A stretch of 64,000 nt of DNA from Ensifer adhaerens (GTDB lineage Bacteria; Pseudomonadota; Alphaproteobacteria; Rhizobiales; Rhizobiaceae), in contig NZ_CP015880.1 in the NCBI RefSeq assembly GCF_000697965.2, forward strand, positions 2,986,001 through 3,050,000, read 5' to 3'. Below the pieces are notes generated by a model. That model did not search any database. It saw nothing but the letters and a program-made list of their open reading frames with translations, and was not told the origin of the DNA. A program made the position numbers and the translations under genes. Each line of letters opens with the position of its first letter. The first letter of the stretch is position 1. Below are positions 33,868-43,500 of the stretch, piece by piece.

Positions 33868-34885
33868 AGCGGCTCTGCTCGCTCGTCACCTTCGCCTTCA
33901 CCGCAGGCGAGGCCTTGGGATAGCGCTTGTTGACCTCGCCCAGCGTCGCGCAGGCGGTTTCCTTGTTGTCGAGCGCACCGAGCGACATGCCGAGCTTCAA
34001 CAGCATTTCGGGCGCCTTCGGCGATTTGCCGTGGGCCTGATGCGCGTTCAGGAAGGTCTTGGCGGCGTCGCTGTATTTGCCTTGCGAATATTGGGCTTCA
34101 CCCAGCCAGAAGCTGGCATCGGCTGCCTTGTCGCCCTTCGGAAACGCGGCCAGGTAGTCGCCGAATTCCTGCTCGGCAGTGCTGTAGTCCCCCGAAAGGA
34201 CATGACCGTAGGCCGACTGGTAGAGGTCGCCGGGATTGTCGAGCGATGCAGTCTGCTGGCTGCCGGGATTGCTGTTCAAGCCGCCGTCGGCCGGTGCGCC
34301 GGAATCGACGCCGGGAAGCGTGGCGTTTGCGCCCGGCCGCCCATCCGTCGTCGCTGCGACCGGATTGCCGTTCTCGTCGAACACGATCTGTCCGAGTGTC
34401 GACGGCGGGGCCGCGCCGTTGCCGCCCTGGCTTGCTCCGGGCGAAACGCCCGAAGACGCCATGTCGTTGCCGCCGGCTGCGGGCGCCATGGTCTGGCTAT
34501 CCGTCACCCCCGGGGTGACGGACGCCTGATCGCTGGTTTTCGGCGTCTGCAGAGCGCCGCTCTTCTTGGGGGAGGCCTTGCCGCTTTCCAGATCCTGGAA
34601 GCGGAACTCGTTGTCCTCCTGGAACTTCCGGATCTGCTCCTGCATCTGCAAGAGCTGGAAGCTCATTTCCTCGATACGCCCGTTAAGCGAGCGGATCTGT
34701 TCTTCGAGCTGGCCAATCCGTGCGGTTTCGGCCGACTGCACCTTTACGACGGGCAGGTTCTGCGCGCCGCTGTTGGTCTCAGTCGTTCGGGCCAGCAGCC
34801 CTGAAAGAGGCATGGCGTTCGCCGTCTGGCCGAGACCCGCAAGGGTCGCAAGACCGATCAGGCCCGCCACGACAAATTTCTTCAT
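33857..34885 (-). CDS. cpoB: Tol-Pal system protein CpoB (YbgF)
   Basis: ATG at 34885 with AGGA eight bases upstream gives 342 residues. A signal peptide (MKKFVVAGLIGLATLAGLGQ then TANA) is followed by a coiled coil (IGQLEEQIRSLNGRIEEMSF), a low-complexity linker, and C-terminal tetratricopeptide repeats (DLYQSAYGHVLSGDYSTAEQ, SFWLGEAQYSQGKYSDAAKT). CpoB couples peptidoglycan synthesis to outer-membrane constriction. It lies downstream of pal behind a terminator. Confidence 0.9.
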   Translation of the reverse strand: MKKFVVAGLIGLATLAGLGQTANAMPLSGLLARTTETNSGAQNLPVVKVQSAETARIGQLEEQIRSLNGRIEEMSFQLLQMQEQIRKFQEDNEFRFQDLESGKASPKKSGALQTPKTSDQASVTPGVTDSQTMAPAAGGNDMASSGVSPGASQGGNGAAPPSTLGQIVFDENGNPVAATTDGRPGANATLPGVDSGAPADGGLNSNPGSQQTASLDNPGDLYQSAYGHVLSGDYSTAEQEFGDYLAAFPKGDKAADASFWLGEAQYSQGKYSDAAKTFLNAHQAHGKSPKAPEMLLKLGMSLGALDNKETACATLGEVNKRYPKASPAVKAKVTSEQSRFGC

Positions 34886-35031
34886 TTCATTTGTCCTGTT
34901 CGAATACCGGTTGTCCCACCCTTGACCAGGGGCCCGCAATACATCTCGCCGAGTCATCTGGGTGATTGCCGCACAGTTTTCCAATTGCCCTGAAAAAGCA
35001 ACGGAGTTCGGCCAAAGTGTGGTAAAAAAGC

Positions 35032-35056
35032 AAAGGGCGGCCAAGGGCCGCCCTTT
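35032..35056 (-). terminator. Intrinsic terminator between pal and cpoB
   Basis: Eleven-base perfect arms AAAGGGCGGCC/GGCCGCCCTTT with a three-base loop. A T-run follows within four bases on the minus strand; the plus side has TTTTAATTT. Confidence 0.88.
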
Positions 35057-35148
35057 TAATTTAGCGATCTGTGATCTCCGGAACACGCAACGCCTCCTGG
35101 GATCAAGTCGCGATTGCGGGCCACACAATGCGCGCGGCCGCGGCATCA

Positions 35149-35682
35149 TTACATGCCGGCGCCACCGAGAACGGTAACGGCGCGGCGGTTCTGCGACCAG
35201 CAGGAAATGTCGTCGCAAACGGCGACCGGCTTTTCCTTGCCGTAGGAGATCGTCTTCATGCGGTTCGACGGAACGCCCTGGCTGATCAGGTAGTCGCGGG
35301 TCGAGGCCGCACGGCGGGCGCCGAGCGCCAGGTTGTACTCGCGCGTGCCGCGTTCGTCGGCATGGCCTTCGATGGTGATCGCGTAGTTCGGGTACTTGGC
35401 AAGCCACTGGGCCTGACGAGCGAGCGTCTGCTGCGCGTCGGCGCGGATCGAGGTGGAGTCGGTGTCAAAGAAGATGCGGTCGCCGACATTGACGGTGAAG
35501 TCCTGCTGCGAGCCCGGCGTTGCCGAACCGGCGCCACCGAGACCGAGTTCGCCAGCGCTGCCCGGCAGGTTCTTCTTCGATGCACAGCCAGCCAGGGCAA
35601 GCGTCATGACCAGGGCGATCATGACCGGGTTGCGAGCGATGGTCTGCATGCGGCCTGCGGCCGGGGTGTCAATTCGGCTCAT
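35149..35682 (-). CDS. pal: Peptidoglycan-associated lipoprotein Pal
   Basis: ATG at 35682 with AGGAG eight bases upstream yields 177 residues. The lipobox LALAGC marks the acylated Cys. The OmpA-like domain has RIFFDTDSTSIRADAQQTLA, TIEGHADERGTREYNLALGA and RMKTISYGKEKPVA. It anchors the outer membrane to peptidoglycan and binds TolB. The unusual N-terminal extension before the lipoprotein signal (MSRIDTPAAGRMQTIARNPV) is often seen in rhizobia. Confidence 0.95.
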   Translation of the reverse strand: MSRIDTPAAGRMQTIARNPVMIALVMTLALAGCASKKNLPGSAGELGLGGAGSATPGSQQDFTVNVGDRIFFDTDSTSIRADAQQTLARQAQWLAKYPNYAITIEGHADERGTREYNLALGARRAASTRDYLISQGVPSNRMKTISYGKEKPVAVCDDISCWSQNRRAVTVLGGAGM

Positions 35683-35881
35683 ACGCCGGTCTCCTTGAGA
35701 AGTGTCTGAATTCACGGTTGCCAGACTGTAACCGGAAGCGGTTAATCGCTATTCAACAGTTATGGTTAACAAATCGATAATTTCGGCTCGGGCCCTGCTA
35801 GACCAGCACTTTGCGGCGAGAAAGCGGCATCATTGCCACATTTTCCCGCCGCAAATCGGATCAGCCTGCAGCGGGATCAGG

Positions 35882-35910
35882 AAAAAAAGAGGCGGCTTTC
35901 CGCCGGCCTC
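35882..35910 (-). terminator. Intrinsic terminator after tolB
   Basis: On the minus strand GAGGC...GCCGCCTC is followed by a run of seven T. It separates tolB from pal, so pal likely has its own promoter in 35683-35881. Confidence 0.8.
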
Positions 35911-35978
35911 CCGCCCTTAAGCGGACGAGAGGCGATCACGTTACTGGCTTTGGATCGGACGATCCAAAGCCACGTGAA

Positions 35979-37292
35979 CTACTCGAGCAGCGGCGACCAG
36001 GCCGGGTCGGATGCGAAGCCCTGCGTCTGGATCAGCTGCTCGTTGTAACCCGACAGATCGATCGAATAGAGCTGCGGTCCGCCGGAACCGGCACCCTGGC
36101 GGAAGAACATCAGGACACGGCCATTCGGCGCCCAGGTCGGACCCTCGTTGTGGAAGCCGGTGGTCAGGATACGTTCGCCCGAACCGTCGGTCTTCATCAC
36201 GCCGATCGAGAACTTGCCGCCCGACTGCTTGGTGAAGGCGATGAGGTCGCCACGCGGAGACCAGACCGGCGTCGAATAGGAGCCGTCGCCGAAGGAGATG
36301 CGGCGCTGGCCGGAACCGTCGGCACCCATGACGTAGATCTGCTGGCGGCCACCGCGGTCGCTTTCAAAGGCGATCTGGCTGCCATCCGGCGAATAGGACG
36401 GGGCGGTATCGATCGCGGCGGTGTTGGTCAGGCGCGTCGTGGTGCGCGAGCGCAGATCCATTGTGTAGATGTTGGCGTTGCCGTCCTGCTGCAGGCTCAT
36501 GATGACCCGCTGGCCATCCGGCGAGAAGCGCGGCGAGAAGGTCATGCCGGGGAAGTTGCCGACGACCTCGCGCTGTCCGGTTTCCAGCTGCAGCAGGTAA
36601 ACGCGCGGCTGCTGGTTTTCGAACGACATGTAGGTGACTTCCTGGCGGTTCGGCGAGAAGCGCGGCGTCAGAACGATGTCGTTGGAATTGGTGAGCGCAC
36701 GGGCGTTGAAGCCGTCCTGGTCCATGATGGCGAGCTGACGCTTGCGTGCCGTCTTCGGGCCGCTTTCGGCGACATAGACGATGCGGGTGTCGAAATAGCC
36801 CTTTTCGCCGGTGACGCTCTGATAGATGGCGTCGGCGATGATGTGGGCCACGCGGCGCCAGTTTTCCGGCTGGGTGAAGAACTGCTGGCCGGTCATCTGC
36901 TTGTTACCGAACGTATCCCACAGGCGGAACTCGGCCTTCAGCCTGCCGTCGCCTTCCTGCGTCACGCGGCCGGTGACGAGCGCCTGCGCGTTGATGACCT
37001 TCCAGTCCTCGAAACGCGGCGTCGCATCCGGATTGCTGATCTTCTCGATGAACGCTCCCTTGTTGATCGGCGCGAACAGGCCCGAACGCTTCAGGTCCGC
37101 CGCAACCACGTCGGAAATCTTCTGGCCGAGTTCGCCCTGGAGAAAGTCCGTGACAGCGATCGGCAGCGGTTCGACGTTGCCCTTGTTGATGTTGATTTCA
37201 ACTTCAGCATTTGCCGGTGTCACCGCCGCCACGACGGCGGCTAACATGCCCGCGGCCACCATCAGGGCGCGGAAAAGAGAGACCTTGATCAT
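35979..37292 (-). CDS. tolB: Tol-Pal system beta-propeller protein TolB
   Basis: The 437-residue periplasmic protein has a signal peptide ([20 protein letters not shown] then ANA), an N-terminal alpha/beta domain ([20 protein letters not shown]) and propeller repeats with FSPDGQ/SPDGSQ motifs ([40 protein letters not shown]). It shuttles between TolA and Pal during outer-membrane invagination. Confidence 0.96.
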   Translation of the reverse strand: MIKVSLFRALMVAAGMLAAVVAAVTPANAEVEININKGNVEPLPIAVTDFLQGELGQKISDVVAADLKRSGLFAPINKGAFIEKISNPDATPRFEDWKVINAQALVTGRVTQEGDGRLKAEFRLWDTFGNKQMTGQQFFTQPENWRRVAHIIADAIYQSVTGEKGYFDTRIVYVAESGPKTARKRQLAIMDQDGFNARALTNSNDIVLTPRFSPNRQEVTYMSFENQQPRVYLLQLETGQREVVGNFPGMTFSPRFSPDGQRVIMSLQQDGNANIYTMDLRSRTTTRLTNTAAIDTAPSYSPDGSQIAFESDRGGRQQIYVMGADGSGQRRISFGDGSYSTPVWSPRGDLIAFTKQSGGKFSIGVMKTDGSGERILTTGFHNEGPTWAPNGRVLMFFRQGAGSGGPQLYSIDLSGYNEQLIQTQGFASDPAWSPLLE

Positions 37293-37371
37293 AGGGACAA
37301 GCCTTTCAGCTTCGTACGAAGGGTTTGCAGGGGTGGTTTGCTATCCGGCATGGGTTCCAATCCCGGCAGCT

Positions 37372-38451
37372 CTAGAGTGCGAATTCCGAGGGGTCGAAAT
37401 TCAGCACGAGGGTATTCCATCCTTTTTCGCCCTCATATTTTTCAGGCGGGAGGTTCTGTAGCGGGGCCGAACGGCGGATCGCGCGCAAGGTGCTGCTTTC
37501 AACGGCACGGCGCGTACCTTCCGGACCGCCGGTTGCGGTAACCTCGGGTGTGCCGACGATATTGCCGGCGGGATCCAGCTGCACGCGCACCGTGACACGC
37601 ACTTCCTCGACGCCGGTCAGGCCTGGCGTCAGCGACCAGTTGCCCTGGATCTGGCCCTTGACGCCATCGATCTCGTTGGCGCTCAAGCCCACACCAATGG
37701 TTTTCTTGCCGCCGAGCGCCGCTTCCTGTGTCGAGCGCTTGGCACCACCGGCGGAGGGATCCTGCCGGTTGAGAAGGGCGGCGATCTCGTCGGCGTTGAA
37801 CTTGCTTTCCTCGGTGGAGGCAGCTTTCTTCTGTTCCTTCGGCGTCGCCTCGTTCTTGCGGTCTGGCGTCTTGGCGCTCTGGGCGGGCTTTTCGACCTTC
37901 GGCTTTGCCGCCGGCGTCGGCACCTTCTCAGGTAGCGCTTCGGCTTCCGGGTTCTCGGCCGGCTTTTCCTCGGCGGGTGCCGGCTCCGGCTTCGTCTCCG
38001 GCTTCACTTCCTGCTTCGGTTCGGGCAGAGCGGCAACTTCGGTCGCAGGTTCGGAGGCGGGCTTGGATTCCTCTACTTTCTTGATCTCTTGCTCGACCGG
38101 ATCGGGCGTCGGCTCGGGCTTCTCGTTCTTTTCCGGAGAGGCCGTGGCTTCGCTCTTCGACGGCTTGGCGTTCGGCGTCGGCGGCGTCTTCAGGTCGGTA
38201 TCGTTGTCGCCGATGTTTTCGGCAGGCTGGTTGGTCTCCGGCCGCTTGGTCGGAACCGGCGACGAGGTCTCCTTCTTCGGCGCCTTCTTGTCGCCCTGCT
38301 GAACCTGCGTCATCTCCGAATAGGGAACGATGTCGACAGGCAAAGCCTCGACGTCGGCGACCTGGAAGTCAGCCGGGCTGCCAAGCGACACCAGCGCCCA
38401 GGTCAAGACCATGGCGTGGAGGACAGCAGATGTAGCGAGACTGCCCTTCAT
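37372..38451 (-). CDS. tolA: Tol-Pal system protein TolA
   Basis: The 359-residue protein has one N-terminal membrane segment (SAVLHAMVLTWALVSLGSPA). A long Pro/Glu/Lys/Ala-rich middle spans the periplasm (for example KPETKPEPAPAEEKPAENPE). The C-terminal domain is TonB/TolA-like (VRVTVRVQLDPAGNIVGTPE, ALRAIRRSAPLQNLPPEKYE). It transmits proton-motive force from TolQR to TolB-Pal. Ten-base spacing from tolR supports one operon. Confidence 0.92.
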   Translation of the reverse strand: MKGSLATSAVLHAMVLTWALVSLGSPADFQVADVEALPVDIVPYSEMTQVQQGDKKAPKKETSSPVPTKRPETNQPAENIGDNDTDLKTPPTPNAKPSKSEATASPEKNEKPEPTPDPVEQEIKKVEESKPASEPATEVAALPEPKQEVKPETKPEPAPAEEKPAENPEAEALPEKVPTPAAKPKVEKPAQSAKTPDRKNEATPKEQKKAASTEESKFNADEIAALLNRQDPSAGGAKRSTQEAALGGKKTIGVGLSANEIDGVKGQIQGNWSLTPGLTGVEEVRVTVRVQLDPAGNIVGTPEVTATGGPEGTRRAVESSTLRAIRRSAPLQNLPPEKYEGEKGWNTLVLNFDPSEFAL

Positions 38452-38460
38452 CGTGGACGA

Positions 38461-38913
38461 TCACTTTTCCTGTTCTTGCAGCGTGACGAGGCCGAGGTTC
38501 TTGAAACCGGCGGCCGAGATGCGGGCCATGACCTTCATGACCGTGCCGTAGTCGGCATTGGTGTCACCGCGCACATAGATGCGCTCGTTGTAGCCGGTGG
38601 TGGCGATCGCCTCGAGCTTCGGCACCACTTCGTCGATGGCGATCGCGGTTTCCTGCAGGTAGATCTCGCCTGCCGGGTTGACCGAGACAGTGATCGGCTG
38701 CGTATCGGAATTGAGCGCCTTTGCCTGCGTTTCCGGCAGATCGATCGGCACGCCGACCGTCATCATCGGTGCTGCCACCATGAAGATGATCAGGAGCACG
38801 AGCATGACGTCGACGAACGGCGTCACGTTGATCTCGCTCATCATGGCTTTCTTGCCGCCGCGGCGACGACGTCCGCCACCCGAACCCTTGGCTCCGCCAA
38901 CCGACATACCCAT
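38461..38913 (-). CDS. tolR: Tol-Pal system protein TolR
   Basis: The 150-residue protein has one membrane helix with the proton-relay Asp ([20 protein letters not shown]) and an ExbD-type periplasmic domain ([24 protein letters not shown]). The N-terminus is Gly/Arg-rich ([14 protein letters not shown]). It forms the motor with TolQ. Confidence 0.95.
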   Translation of the reverse strand: MGMSVGGAKGSGGGRRRRGGKKAMMSEINVTPFVDVMLVLLIIFMVAAPMMTVGVPIDLPETQAKALNSDTQPITVSVNPAGEIYLQETAIAIDEVVPKLEAIATTGYNERIYVRGDTNADYGTVMKVMARISAAGFKNLGLVTLQEQEK

Positions 38914-38940
38914 CAGCGTGGTCTCCGTACTCTCTGGCGA

Positions 38941-39663
38941 TTACTGCGCGGCCTGGCGCGGGTTCTGCAGCTTCTCGTCGATCTGCCGCGACAGGATGGC
39001 GGAGAATTCGTCGGCGAAAGCTTCCATGCGTGCCGACAGCTTGCCGGCGTCGGCCGAGAACTTGTTGTAGGCGATAACCGCGGGGATAGCGGCGAGCAGG
39101 CCGATCGCGGTGGCGAGCAGTGCTTCGGCGATACCGGGCGCCACGACCGCAAGGTTGGTCGACTTCGAACCGGCGATCGCCTGGAACGAGGTCATGATAC
39201 CGACGACCGTACCGAAAAGGCCGATGAACGGGGCGGCCGAACCGATGGTCGCGAGCGAGCCGAGACGGGCTTCCAGCGATTCCGATTCCCGGGCGAGCGT
39301 CACGTCCATGGCGCGGTCGATACGCATCTGCAGGCCGATCGGCGAACGGGCGCCGCGCTCGAAGCTCTTCTTCCATTCGCGCATGGCGGACACGAAGATC
39401 GCACCCATGCCGGCCGTCTGGCGGTCGGCGAGCGTGCGGTAGAGTTCTTCCAGCGACTGGCCGGACCAGAACACCTGCTCGAAGCTGTCGAGCTGGCGGC
39501 GGACGCGGCCGTAGTTCAGCGTCTTGTCGACGACGATCGCCCAGGTCCAGACGGAGGCTGCGACCAGCCCCAGCATGACCAGCTTCACGACGAAGCCCGC
39601 TTGCATGAATAGCGACCAAAGGCTCACATCGTGTGTTGCCGCGGCCAATCCAACCTGTTCCAT
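38941..39663 (-). CDS. tolQ: Tol-Pal system protein TolQ
   Basis: ATG at 39663 gives 240 residues. Three membrane segments are visible: the first near residues 20-40 ([20 protein letters not shown]), the second with [20 protein letters not shown], and the third with [20 protein letters not shown]. These are ExbB/TolQ hallmarks. The 295 bases upstream (39664-39958) show no gene and should hold the tol operon promoter. Confidence 0.95.
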   Translation of the reverse strand: MEQVGLAAATHDVSLWSLFMQAGFVVKLVMLGLVAASVWTWAIVVDKTLNYGRVRRQLDSFEQVFWSGQSLEELYRTLADRQTAGMGAIFVSAMREWKKSFERGARSPIGLQMRIDRAMDVTLARESESLEARLGSLATIGSAAPFIGLFGTVVGIMTSFQAIAGSKSTNLAVVAPGIAEALLATAIGLLAAIPAVIAYNKFSADAGKLSARMEAFADEFSAILSRQIDEKLQNPRQAAQ

Positions 39664-39958
39664 CGTCTTCAGTCCCCGAATCCAAACACCCGGCAAGAGC
39701 GGTTCATGCTCGTGACCGGGTAGCCCAAACGTCCTGTTTGCAAGAGTGCCCGGCACCGCCGCAGATCGCACCATCGCGACCTCAATTAGCTTTAGGTTGC
39801 CTTCTTGCCGTCAATTTTGGTCAAAGGATGACGTGCACTGCACAAATCCTGATGCGATGATTAAGACACCATTATGGTTAAGAGACCGTTACCGTCGTGT
39901 GTCTTTGCAGTATCACCCGGCGGTCGGAACTTAAGCGTTGCCGAGTACGTTCCTAGGG

Positions 39959-40270
39959 ATGGCCCAACGAACGACAGGACAACGAAGCGAAGGAAAGTCC
40001 TCACCGGACCTTGATCCCCGGGACCGATTGATCCTCGCCCTTTGCGCCGAGCTCAAGGCCGAGCGGGAAACCCGCGCCGCCCTGGAGGACGCACTCGCCC
40101 ACGGCGTCGTGTCGCTGGAAATCCTCCAGGCCATCATCTCCGATCCGGTTCCCGTGGTGACCGAGGAGGACATTGTTCGCATCGAACGGGTCCTCGCCCT
40201 CGATGCGGCCCGGTCCGCAATTCTGGCTAAGGACGCGCCGACCGTCCGGGGTCTCCGTGGAGGCGGGTGA
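39959..40270 (+). CDS. Small protein upstream of ligD-like gene, 103 residues
   Basis: ATG at 39959 opens a helical, charged protein (PRDRLILALCAELKAERETR, ALEDALAHGVVSLEILQAII). Its stop overlaps the next ATG by one base (TGATG), suggesting co-translation with the LigD-like enzyme. A TTG 21 bases earlier could extend it. A minus-strand frame over the same DNA looks less protein-like. No family is recognised. Confidence 0.5.
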   Translation: MAQRTTGQRSEGKSSPDLDPRDRLILALCAELKAERETRAALEDALAHGVVSLEILQAIISDPVPVVTEEDIVRIERVLALDAARSAILAKDAPTVRGLRGGG

Positions 40271-41895
40271 TGGCGTCCCTTCGCAGCCCGCTTGCCGAAT
40301 ACAACAAACGCCGCAACTTCGGCGAGACGCGCGAACCAAAGGGCAAGCTTGGTCGCGGCCGGTCCGGCCGCATGCGCTTTCTCGTGCAGAAGCATGACGC
40401 CACCCGGCTCCACTACGACTTGCGGCTGGAATGGGACGGTGTCTTGAAGAGCTGGGCGGTCACCCGCGGACCAAGCCTCAATCCGGAAGACAAGCGACTA
40501 GCTGTCAGAACCGAGGATCATCCGCTGGCCTATGGCGATTTCGAAGGCACAATCCCCGAAAAGCAATATGGCGGCGGCACCGTCATGTTGTGGGACAGCG
40601 GCTGGTGGGAGCCGGAAAACGATCCGGACGAGGGCTTGCGCGAGGGCAAGCTGACATTCCATCTTCACGGTCAGCGGATGCAAGGCGGGTGGGCATTGGT
40701 GCGGATGCGGTCACGCCCCGGTGAAAAGCGCGAGAACTGGCTGCTGATCAAGGAGGGTGACGAAATTGCCGCCGAGGATGGCAACGTTCTGCTGGAGAAC
40801 CATCTGACGAGCGTCAGCACCGGCCGCACCATGGCCGAGATTGCCGATGGGAAGGGCGAACGCAAGAAGCATGTCTGGACCTCAAAGGGGGAGGACAAGG
40901 AGGCGAAGGCCGTGACAGTCAAAACATCCAAAACCGCAACGAAGCCCAAGGACAAAGCAGCAAAGCCGGCAAAGGCGAAGCAAGCCATATCGGACGAAAC
41001 CGTGCTTGGGGTGCGCATCACTCATCCGGATCGCGTCCTGTTTGCTGACCAGGGCATCAGCAAGCTCGATCTCGCCCGCTACTACGCCGTCGTCGCCGAT
41101 CGCATATTGCCCCATGCCGCCGAGCGTCTCCTGTCGCTCGTGCGTGCGCCGCAGGGCGTGAAGGGTCCGCGCTTCTACCAGAAACATGCGAGCGACGGTT
41201 TTCCCGACGAGATCAAGGAAGTCCCCGTCGAGGAAAGCTCCGGCGAAACGGAAAACTACATGTATGTGCGCGACGCCAAGGGGCTGGTCGCTGCGGTCCA
41301 GATGGGCACGCTGGAGTTCCATATCTGGGGATCGCATGTCGACAAGCTGGAGATCCCCGATCGACTGGTCTTCGACCTTGATCCTGACGAGGGTCTCGAC
41401 TTCGAGATGGTCAAGGGTGCGGCCGTGGCCTTGCGCGATGCGCTCGATGAGATCGGGCTGAAATCGGCTCCGATGGTCACGGGCGGCAAGGGCGTCCATG
41501 TCATCGTGCCGCTGACGGCCCGCGCCAGCTGGCCGGAAGCCAAGGCCTTCGCCAAGACCTTTGCGCAAGGTTTCGCCGATCGCGAACCGGACCGGTTCAT
41601 CGCCACCATGTCGAAGGAAAAGCGCAAAGGACGCATCTTCATCGACTGGCTGAGGAATGAGCGCGGCGCGACCGCCATTGCCCCCTACTCGACCCGGGCG
41701 CGCGCTGACGGACCGGTGGCGACGCCCATCAACTGGGATGAACTTGCCGATCTCAAGTCGGCCAACAGCTTCCACATCCCGGACATCCTCGAGCGGATCG
41801 AAAATGGCGCAGACCCCTGGCAGGATGTGTCCAAGATCAGGCAATCCCTGACCAAGACGATCCTGGGCAAGATCGGCGTGAACGAGGCGGACTAG
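40270..41895 (+). CDS. LigD-like phosphoesterase-polymerase without ligase domain
   Basis: The 541-residue protein joins two LigD modules. Residues 36-150 form the 3'-phosphoesterase domain (RFLVQKHDATRLHYDLRLEW, with His42, His48, Asp50 and His84 at the usual spacing). A Lys/Ala-rich linker spans about 205-240. Residues 245-530 form the primase-polymerase domain (LGVRITHPDRVLF; metal Asp pair in VFDLDPDEG; GGKGVHVIVPL; DWLRNERGATAIAPYSTRAR). The central ATP-ligase domain of full LigD is absent. It probably trims and fills ends in Ku-dependent repair, with another ligase. Confidence 0.88.
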   Translation: MASLRSPLAEYNKRRNFGETREPKGKLGRGRSGRMRFLVQKHDATRLHYDLRLEWDGVLKSWAVTRGPSLNPEDKRLAVRTEDHPLAYGDFEGTIPEKQYGGGTVMLWDSGWWEPENDPDEGLREGKLTFHLHGQRMQGGWALVRMRSRPGEKRENWLLIKEGDEIAAEDGNVLLENHLTSVSTGRTMAEIADGKGERKKHVWTSKGEDKEAKAVTVKTSKTATKPKDKAAKPAKAKQAISDETVLGVRITHPDRVLFADQGISKLDLARYYAVVADRILPHAAERLLSLVRAPQGVKGPRFYQKHASDGFPDEIKEVPVEESSGETENYMYVRDAKGLVAAVQMGTLEFHIWGSHVDKLEIPDRLVFDLDPDEGLDFEMVKGAAVALRDALDEIGLKSAPMVTGGKGVHVIVPLTARASWPEAKAFAKTFAQGFADREPDRFIATMSKEKRKGRIFIDWLRNERGATAIAPYSTRARADGPVATPINWDELADLKSANSFHIPDILERIENGADPWQDVSKIRQSLTKTILGKIGVNEAD

Positions 41896-42785
41896 GCCGC
41901 CGACGCCCCGCGCAATCCCTCGATCCACGAACGTAATGCCGTCCCGATCGCGTGCGGATGATCCTCCTGCAGGTAGTGCGCGCCCGCGCCGAGTTTCACC
42001 AGGCGGCAATTCGCAAGCTCGTCGGCATAAGCTTCCGCCTCCGCCGGTGAGATGAGCGCACCAGGGTCGCCCGAGAACAATAGCTTGGGATATCCTGAGG
42101 CGCGAAGCGTGGCGTGATCTGCCGTACTGATAGCGTAGAACTCAGAAGGCGCGCCCTCGATCGGCAGTTCACGCGGCAGGCGCAGCACGGGGCGGCGGGA
42201 AGATGGATCCGGAAACGGTGCCCGATAAGCAGCCATTTCCTCGTCGTTCAGTTGACGCAGGATCGCGTTCGGTACGACCCGTTCGATGAAGACGTTTTCC
42301 TCCAGGATCAGCCGCTCGCCGACGCCTTCAGTTCGGAACGCCCTGAACAGTTCGCGGGCCTGAGGCTTTTGATGAAACGCCTCATAAGTTTCAGCCGGCC
42401 GGATATATTCCATGAAGGCGAGGCCGAGCACCTTCTCCCGATTGAGTGCGGCAAAGTGGAAGGCAAGCGCCGTTCCCCAATCCTGCGCGACCAGGAAAAG
42501 TGGACCGGGAGCGACCTTTTCGATGAAGGCTTCGAGATAGCGGAACTGGTCGAGGAAGGTGTAGTCGATGTCGGGCTTGTCGGATTGGCCATAGCCGATC
42601 AGATCCGGTGCAACGCAGCGCCCGACCGGTGTCACATGCGGCAAGATGTTCCGCCAGATATAGGACGACGTCGGGTTGCCGTGGAGAAACAGGACCGTCG
42701 GTCCCGTGCCTTTTTCGATATAGGCCATCGACGATCCGAAAATGTCGACGAATGACTTGCCCGCTGCGAATGCCTCTTCACGCAT
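41892..42785 (-). CDS. Haloalkane dehalogenase-like alpha/beta hydrolase
   Basis: ATG at 42785 with GAGGGAAGC upstream gives 297 residues, the dehalogenase size. The oxyanion region HGNPTSSYIWRN (35-46) includes Asn37. The nucleophile is Asp102 in VAQDWGTALAF, with Trp103 as halide ligand. The acid is Glu126 in FMEYIRP, and the base His lies in GAGAHYLQEDHP. This Asp-His-Glu plus Asn-Trp set marks subfamily II dehalogenases. It overlaps the TetR gene by eight bases. Substrate is unknown. Confidence 0.85.
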   Translation of the reverse strand: MREEAFAAGKSFVDIFGSSMAYIEKGTGPTVLFLHGNPTSSYIWRNILPHVTPVGRCVAPDLIGYGQSDKPDIDYTFLDQFRYLEAFIEKVAPGPLFLVAQDWGTALAFHFAALNREKVLGLAFMEYIRPAETYEAFHQKPQARELFRAFRTEGVGERLILEENVFIERVVPNAILRQLNDEEMAAYRAPFPDPSSRRPVLRLPRELPIEGAPSEFYAISTADHATLRASGYPKLLFSGDPGALISPAEAEAYADELANCRLVKLGAGAHYLQEDHPHAIGTALRSWIEGLRGASAA

Positions 42786-43374
42786 GCTTCCCTCCATCAA
42801 ACACGGTTGAAAAAACGATCGTCCTGAACGTTGCAAGCGGCGCCGGGCTGCGATCGACCTTCATGCGCAGCATGGCCCCCTGCCAGGCGCTGAGCAGGAA
42901 GTCGGCAAGCTCGGCCGCCGAGCCGAGCGGAGCGATTTCGCCCTTCTCCAGCCCTTCGGCGATGCAGGCCTCGAAGGGACCGCGCCAGGTCGCAAAGAGT
43001 TTCGACAGATGCGCCCTGAGCCGTTCATTGTCGAAGGAGGCTTCGAGGCTGAGATTGCCGATCATGCAGCCGCGGCTGTAGTCGGCGTCAGCCAGCTTGC
43101 CGGTGATGAGGTCGATGTAGCGACGCAACCGGTCGACGGAGCGCACGCTTCTGTCGCCAAGCGCCTCTTCCACGAGGCCCGAGACATAGGCGAAGTAGCG
43201 ATCGAGCACCTCGATGACGAAGTCTTCCTTGGACGTGAAGTGATTGGTGAAGGACCCAGGACGGGCGCCCGCAGCCTCGACGATGTCGCGTACGCCGGTC
43301 CCGGCGTAGCCTGTGTTCCATACGAGCTGATCGCCCGCCTTCAGAAGATTTTCGCGTATCGATTTTCTGGACAT
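42778..43374 (-). CDS. TetR-family repressor
   Basis: The 198-residue regulator has the N-terminal helix-turn-helix (LVWNTGYAGTGVRDIVEAAG, then SFTNHFTSKEDFVIEVLDRY). The C-terminal domain (DADYSRGCMIGNLSLEASFD) resembles AcuR/TetR_C-type regulators of small-molecule degradation genes. It is transcribed ahead of the dehalogenase, and a perfect palindrome lies six bases before its start codon. It probably represses both genes. Confidence 0.88.
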   Translation of the reverse strand: MSRKSIRENLLKAGDQLVWNTGYAGTGVRDIVEAAGARPGSFTNHFTSKEDFVIEVLDRYFAYVSGLVEEALGDRSVRSVDRLRRYIDLITGKLADADYSRGCMIGNLSLEASFDNERLRAHLSKLFATWRGPFEACIAEGLEKGEIAPLGSAAELADFLLSAWQGAMLRMKVDRSPAPLATFRTIVFSTVFDGGKHA

Positions 43375-43379
43375 GGCGA

Positions 43380-43403
43380 AATAATACGTACGTACGTATT
43401 ATT
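43380..43403. promoter_or_regulatory. Perfect 24-bp palindrome, TetR operator
   Basis: The arms are AATAATACGTAC and GTACGTATTATT with no spacer. The site lies just upstream of the TetR gene and would overlap its promoter. Confidence 0.8.
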
Positions 43404-43449
43404 GTCAATGCACTGAATCGAATGCAGTGAAAACGCGCGTCCACCAACG

Positions 43450-43471
43450 AAAAACGCCCCTGGAAGGGGCG
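43450..43471 (-). terminator. Intrinsic terminator after ybgC
   Basis: CGCCCC/GGGGCG arms with TGGAA loop and a T-run on the minus strand, 30 bases after the ybgC stop. Confidence 0.85.
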
Positions 43472-43500
43472 CCGTGTCTCCGTTCGACTGAAGGAGAGCT

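Noticed and set aside
39931..40413. Minus-strand 160-codon frame upstream of the LigD-like gene
   Set aside because: It overlaps the LigD-like N-terminus, is Arg/Ser-rich and has no ribosome site; the plus-strand frame with TGATG coupling is preferred.
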